Positions 60,309 through 64,000 of a DNA stretch of 64,000 nt are shown in pieces. The notes under the pieces were generated by a model that was not told the origin of the DNA, did not search any database, and was given only the letters and a program-made list of their open reading frames with translations. Where the stretch lies: assembly GCF_005405465.1 (NCBI RefSeq), contig NZ_BJEC01000003.1, forward strand, positions 62,001-126,000, written 5' to 3'. Numbering within the stretch: the stretch's first letter is position 1; every line of letters begins with the position of its first letter. The position numbers and the translations under genes are program-made. The DNA comes from Weissella thailandensis. Lineage in GTDB: Bacteria; Bacillota; Bacilli; Lactobacillales; Lactobacillaceae.

Positions 60309-61536
60309 AATTGGACAACAAGCCCAAATAGCCGCCCAAACACTGGCGCAAGTACCCACGCCTACTAAAAACCAGGTGCTGCGCGCAATGGCCGATGCTT
60401 TGGAGGAAAGAACACCGGAAATTTTAGCAGCTAACCAAGCGGATTTAGCAGATACGACCGGCTTAGAAGATAAATTTATTGACCGCTTAACATTGACTGC
60501 AGATCGTTTGGCAGGTATTGCGGATGGTGTGCGGAAAGTAGCCAATTTATCTGATCCATTGGGAAGCATTGAGCAGGGATGGACAACTGACTCGGGTTTA
60601 GAAATTAGCCAAAAACGCGTGCCACTTGGTGTGGTTGGCATTATTTATGAAGCACGACCAAACGTGACTGTTGATTCGGCGGTGCTTTGCTTTAAATCAG
60701 GTAATGCTGTTATCTTACGTGGTGGCAAGGAAGCATTGCAAACTAATATTAAAATAGCTGTGATTCTGCGTGAGGTTTTGGGCACATTTAATTTACCAAA
60801 GGATATTGTTCAAGTCGTGGCTGAGACATCACATGAACTAGCGCAACAATTTATGCGCCTGAATGAGTATATTGATGTGTTGATTCCACGTGGATCAGCT
60901 CGTTTAATTCAGACAGTTGTGGCACATGCAACGGTACCGGTTATTGAAACGGGCGCTGGTAATTGCCATATTTATGTGGACGAAACGGCTGATTTACAGA
61001 TGGCGACTGATATTGTCATTAATGCTAAAACACAACGACCCTCGGTTTGCAATGCAACTGAAAAGCTACTTGTTAATGCGGCAATTGCGCCTGATTTCTT
61101 ACCACAAATTGCGCAGGCGTTGGCTAGCAGTCATGTAGAAATTCGTGGTGATGAACAAGCTTGTCAAATTCTGGGTAATCAGGTACGACCAGCTCAGCCA
61201 GAAGATTGGGATACTGAATATAATGATTTTATTATTGCAATTAAGGTAGTTGATGGATTAGATGAAGCGATCAGTCATATTAATCAGCATAATACCAAGC
61301 ATTCGGAAGCGATTATCACGACTGACTATGAACATAGTCAACAATTTACGCAGCAAGTTGATGCAGCATGTGTTTATGTGAATGCATCAACCCGTTTCAC
61401 GGATGGTTTTGAATTTGGCTTTGGTGCCGAGATTGGTATTTCAACACAAAAGCTACATGCACGTGGACCAATGGGCTTGAAAGAATTAACGACAACGAAG
61501 TATATTATTTTAGGGCAAGGACAAATTAGAGAATAA
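60289..61536 (+). CDS. proA: gamma-glutamyl phosphate reductase
   Basis: A 415-residue NADPH-dependent enzyme that makes glutamate-5-semialdehyde. PLGVVGIIYEARPNVTVD and LRGGKEALQTN are the cofactor-site blocks, RPSVCNATEKLL includes the catalytic cysteine, and FGFGAEIGISTQKLHARGPMG is the conserved C-terminal block. ATG 60289 follows GAGGG inside proB. Together with proB it makes the precursor that ProC turns into proline; proC is not in the window. Confidence 0.94.
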   Translation: MTELLNKIGQQAQIAAQTLAQVPTPTKNQVLRAMADALEERTPEILAANQADLADTTGLEDKFIDRLTLTADRLAGIADGVRKVANLSDPLGSIEQGWTTDSGLEISQKRVPLGVVGIIYEARPNVTVDSAVLCFKSGNAVILRGGKEALQTNIKIAVILREVLGTFNLPKDIVQVVAETSHELAQQFMRLNEYIDVLIPRGSARLIQTVVAHATVPVIETGAGNCHIYVDETADLQMATDIVINAKTQRPSVCNATEKLLVNAAIAPDFLPQIAQALASSHVEIRGDEQACQILGNQVRPAQPEDWDTEYNDFIIAIKVVDGLDEAISHINQHNTKHSEAIITTDYEHSQQFTQQVDAACVYVNASTRFTDGFEFGFGAEIGISTQKLHARGPMGLKELTTTKYIILGQGQIRE

Positions 61537-61538
61537 AA

Positions 61539-61582
61539 AAGCGACAGGACACTGATAATTTCAGTATCCTGTCGCTTTTTAT
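61539..61582. terminator. bidirectional terminator
   Basis: AAAAAGCGACAGGA..ACTGA and TCAGT..TCCTGTCGCTTTTT around TAATT, between convergent proA and guaA. Confidence 0.9.
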
Positions 61583-61605
61583 TTTAATTTATTAGCGAGT
61601 AGGAT

Positions 61606-63159
61606 TTATTCCCACTCAACAGTTGCAGGTGGCTTAGCTGTAATATCATAGACTACGCGGTTAACGTGGTCTGTTTCATTGACAATGCGACGAGAAATTT
61701 CTTCCAATACGTCCCATGGCAACTTAGCAAAGTCAGCTGTCATACCATCAACTGAAGTGATAGCACGAATAGCAATCGTGTGGTCATAAGTACGACCGTC
61801 ACCCATGACACCAACTGAACGAACACCTGGCAAAACAGTGAAGTATTGCCAAACTTCGCTGTCCAAACCTTGCTTAGCGATTTCATCACGTAAGATGGCA
61901 TCAGATTCACGGACGATTTCTAGCTTATCCTCTGTGACTTCACCAAGTACACGGATTCCAAGGCCTGGTCCAGGGAATGGTTGACGCCAAACAAGTTCAT
62001 GTGGCATACCAAGCTTTTCACCAAGTAGACGAACTTCATCTTTAAACAATTTGTTCAAAGGCTCGATCAATTGGAATTGAATGTCTTCTGGTAGTCCACC
62101 AACATTGTGATGAGATTTGATCGTTTGTGCTGTATCAGTACCAGACTCAATAACGTCAGTATATAACGTACCTTGTGCCAAGAAGTCGATACCATCTAAC
62201 TTAACAGCTTCTTCGTCAAAGACACGAATAAATTCGTTACCAATGATTTTGCGCTTTTGTTCAGGGTCAGTAACACCAGCTAGCTTATTCAAGAAACGTT
62301 CTTGCGCGTCAACTTTGATGATGTTTAGACCAAACTTGCCACCAAGGGCGTCCATCACTTCATCGGCTTCATTCTTACGTAGTAAACCATGGTCTACGAA
62401 AATTGATGTTAATTGATTACCGATGGCTTTGTGTAGCAAAACACCAACGACAGATGAGTCAACACCACCTGAAAGACCTAGTAGGACGCGTTTGTCACCG
62501 ACTGTTTCGCGAATTTTAGCAATTTGCTCGTCAATGAAGTCATCCATTGACCAGTCACGATTTGCGTGAACAGCATGATCGATAAAGTTTTCCAGAATCT
62601 TCATACCATAAACGGTGTGGCGAACTTCCGCGTGGAATTGAACACCGTATAGTTGGCGTTCAGGGTTTTCCATCGCAGCAATTGGTGTGCTATCAGAAGT
62701 GGCGACGGCAGTGAAACCATCGGGTACTGCGCTAACAGAATCACCGTGTGACATCAAAACAGTTTGTTCTGCTGGTGTTTCGGCAAATAGTGTTGAGTGC
62801 TCGTCAGTAACCTTCAAAACGGTTTCGCCATATTCGGATGTGCCACTTGCGGGTTGCACTTTACCACCAGGCAACATGTGTGCCATTAGTTGCATACCAT
62901 AGCAAACACCTAAAATAGGGATGTTAAGATTGAAAATTTCTGGATCGATAGAAAATGCACCGTCAGCATAAACGGAATTAGGACCACCCGAGAAAATTAG
63001 GCCTTTGGGTTTTAGTTCTTTAATTTCAGCTGCGGTAATAGAGTGTGGCTTTAATTCAGAATATACCCCCAATTCACGAATACGTCGTGAGATCAGTTGG
63101 TTATATTGAGAACCAAAGTCCAAAACAAGAATACTATCGTGTGTATCTGTGTTGGCCAT
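61606..63159 (-). CDS. guaA: GMP synthase (glutamine-hydrolysing)
   Basis: A 517-residue two-domain enzyme that aminates XMP to GMP. Residues 1-195 form the glutaminase domain with [10 protein letters not shown] (catalytic cysteine) and GVQFHAEV (histidine, and glutamate two residues later). [12 protein letters not shown] is the ATP pyrophosphatase loop. The end [17 protein letters not shown] is canonical. ATG 63159, preceded by GGGGGAT, is preferred to 63171. A PurBox lies upstream, and in context it completes guanine to XMP to GMP traffic. Confidence 0.96.
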   Translation of the reverse strand: MANTDTHDSILVLDFGSQYNQLISRRIRELGVYSELKPHSITAAEIKELKPKGLIFSGGPNSVYADGAFSIDPEIFNLNIPILGVCYGMQLMAHMLPGGKVQPASGTSEYGETVLKVTDEHSTLFAETPAEQTVLMSHGDSVSAVPDGFTAVATSDSTPIAAMENPERQLYGVQFHAEVRHTVYGMKILENFIDHAVHANRDWSMDDFIDEQIAKIRETVGDKRVLLGLSGGVDSSVVGVLLHKAIGNQLTSIFVDHGLLRKNEADEVMDALGGKFGLNIIKVDAQERFLNKLAGVTDPEQKRKIIGNEFIRVFDEEAVKLDGIDFLAQGTLYTDVIESGTDTAQTIKSHHNVGGLPEDIQFQLIEPLNKLFKDEVRLLGEKLGMPHELVWRQPFPGPGLGIRVLGEVTEDKLEIVRESDAILRDEIAKQGLDSEVWQYFTVLPGVRSVGVMGDGRTYDHTIAIRAITSVDGMTADFAKLPWDVLEEISRRIVNETDHVNRVVYDITAKPPATVEWE

Positions 63160-63187
63160 GATATCCCCCATTTAAATTGATAATTCT

Positions 63188-63241
63188 ATTATACGTAATT
63201 TGTGACAAATTTCAATGATGGTTTATGCTAATGTTCGTTAT
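63188..63241 (-). promoter_or_regulatory. guaA promoter with PurBox
   Basis: Minus strand: TTGAAA (63215-63210), 16 bp, TATAAT (63193-63188). AATAACGAACATT, a good PurBox with the CGAAC core at 63237-63233, stands about 20 bp upstream of the -35 box. Confidence 0.65.
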
Positions 63242-63361
63242 TGAACAAAAGCCTTTCATGTAAATTTTCTAATAATGTGTTCAATGAAATGAATATTTTT
63301 TAATCTATTTTTCATTTAGTAAAACGTTTATTTGTATTTTATATTTATGTAAAAAATTAGC

Positions 63362-63390
63362 TTGCAATCCATCTTTTAGACCGCTATAGT
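63362..63390 (+). promoter_or_regulatory. promoter of the BMP-family gene
   Basis: TTGCAA (63362-63367), 17 bp, TATAGT (63385-63390). The leader of about 70 bases ends in GGAGG before the ATG; no riboswitch motif is seen. Confidence 0.6.
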
Positions 63391-63467
63391 AGTTAAAATT
63401 ATATATTCTTAAAGGACTCTTAAATGAGTGGTTGGGTTGAGGGCTTAATACTTGGAGGTATTTCAAA

Positions 63468-64000
63468 ATGGTTTCACGTCGATTGATGATTGCTGGTGGT
63501 GTGGTGGTAGTTGCCATCGCTGGTATTGGTTTAGCATCGATGAATGGTGGTCAAGCACAGGGTAAAAATCAGTTCACCGCAGCGATGGTTTCTGATACAA
63601 ATGGCGTCAATGATAAAGGGTTCAATCAAAGTGCTTGGGAAGGCTTGCAAAAATGGGGTAAGCAAAATAATTTGACCAAGGGTAAAGATGGTTATAATTA
63701 TTTTCAACCCAAGTCAGTTGCTGACTATGATACGCAATTAACGCAAGCGGCAACAGCTAAATATGATTTGGTGGCGGCAATCGGCAACACATTTAAAGAC
63801 TCGATTGAAACAGTTGCCGAGAAACAACCGAAAACAAAGTTCGTGTTGGTTGATGAACAGGCTGATAAAAAGTATAAGAATGTTGCTTCGGTTAAATTTC
63901 ATTCTGAACAGTCATCTTATTTGGTTGGTGTAGCTGCTGCAAAGAAGGCGCAAGCAGTTGGTGATAAAACAGTCGGTTTTATTGGCGGCATGCGTAATTC
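63468..64000 (+). CDS. BMP-family nucleoside-binding protein, N-terminal part
   Basis: The first 177 residues of a binding protein; the gene runs off the right edge. AAMVSDTNGVNDKGFNQSAWEGL is the hallmark of the BMP (Med/BmpA) family, which feeds purine nucleosides to ABC transporters in Gram-positives. Residues about 7-24 (MIAGGVVVVAIAGIGLAS) are hydrophobic but there is no lipobox cysteine, as in the MetQ-like protein at 23511. GGAGG site before the ATG. It is divergent from guaA. The ABC components presumably follow outside the window. Confidence 0.85.
   Translation, partial: MVSRRLMIAGGVVVVAIAGIGLASMNGGQAQGKNQFTAAMVSDTNGVNDKGFNQSAWEGLQKWGKQNNLTKGKDGYNYFQPKSVADYDTQLTQAATAKYDLVAAIGNTFKDSIETVAEKQPKTKFVLVDEQADKKYKNVASVKFHSEQSSYLVGVAAAKKAQAVGDKTVGFIGGMRN

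Noticed and set aside
60168-60641. 157-residue ORF on the minus strand
   Set aside because: Opposite the well-supported proB/proA junction; no ribosome site and no recognisable family.
1-64000. CRISPR arrays, tRNA/rRNA genes, insertion sequences, prophage or toxin-antitoxin genes
   Set aside because: Scanned by eye for regular spaced repeats, tRNA T-loop motifs, transposase motifs and phage structural genes; none was found.

Overview
The window looks like the chromosome of a low-GC, heterofermentative-type lactic acid bacterium, most likely of the Leuconostoc/Weissella group. The evidence is AT-rich DNA with strong AGGAGG-type ribosome sites, many D-2-hydroxyacid dehydrogenases, a secreted protein with dextransucrase-type glucan-binding repeats, CcpA-type cre sites, a T-box leader and Lactobacillales-style PurBoxes. 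The genus is an inference; no rRNA or other marker is present. No rRNA, tRNA, CRISPR array, insertion sequence or prophage was seen.

Layout. 1-3.4 kb: end of an ABC exporter, a YczE-like membrane protein and a purine permease. 3.4-9.9 kb: a D-2-hydroxyacid dehydrogenase/aminotransferase pair, a secreted aldose epimerase, a frameshifted third dehydrogenase, a divergent triosephosphate-isomerase-like protein and a TVP38-family protein. 10-16.7 kb: a TetR/YhgE-type divergent pair, an amino acid permease, an ion-transporter-like permease with a small membrane protein in front, and two hexapeptide acetyltransferases. 16.7-19.3 kb: a second aminotransferase/D-2-hydroxyacid dehydrogenase operon, preceded by a leader RNA that encodes a 20-residue peptide rich in Trp, Tyr and Phe and ends in a terminator. 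19.5-32.7 kb: a PEBP protein, a pentapeptide protein, a LacI/sugar symporter pair, a MetQ-like/CapA-like pair, an ABC-2 exporter, an aldo-keto reductase, PanE, a nucleoside hydrolase and NanE. 32.8-39.6 kb: GH36, an AraC regulator, a frameshifted sugar permease and a GH127 beta-L-arabinofuranosidase. 39.7-44.5 kb: CHY zinc protein, BirA, BioY, guanine deaminase and a purine permease with an in-frame stop. 44.6-52.8 kb: glucan-binding protein, T-box with a MetE-like methyltransferase, interrupted lactate oxidase, NiaR/NiaP, a short-chain dehydrogenase and a matrixin-like protease. 52.8-57.8 kb: an ArsR-type regulator divergent from GH43, an oligosaccharide symporter and GH51. 57.9-64 kb: frameshifted D-serine dehydratase, ProBA, GuaA and the start of a BMP-family binding protein.

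How it fits together. Two arabinoside loci (GH36/GH127 and GH43/GH51) with their own permeases and regulators give plant-polysaccharide side-chain use, and both carry cre-like sites. Two transaminase/hydroxyacid-dehydrogenase pairs plus PanE can turn amino acids into 2-hydroxy acids. Purine genes (permease, guanine deaminase, GMP synthase) share CGAAC-type PurBoxes. Niacin, biotin and methionine supply are controlled locally by NiaR, BirA and a T-box.

Notable patterns. Seven near-identical 14-16 bp sites resembling parS lie across the window, which would suit an origin-proximal location. A hairpin-forming intergenic repeat occurs in several full and partial copies. Five genes are broken by single lesions (three one-base frameshifts, two in-frame stops), which means either ongoing gene loss or uncorrected sequence errors. 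The most unusual regulatory element is the aromatic leader-peptide attenuator at 16.8-17.07 kb.
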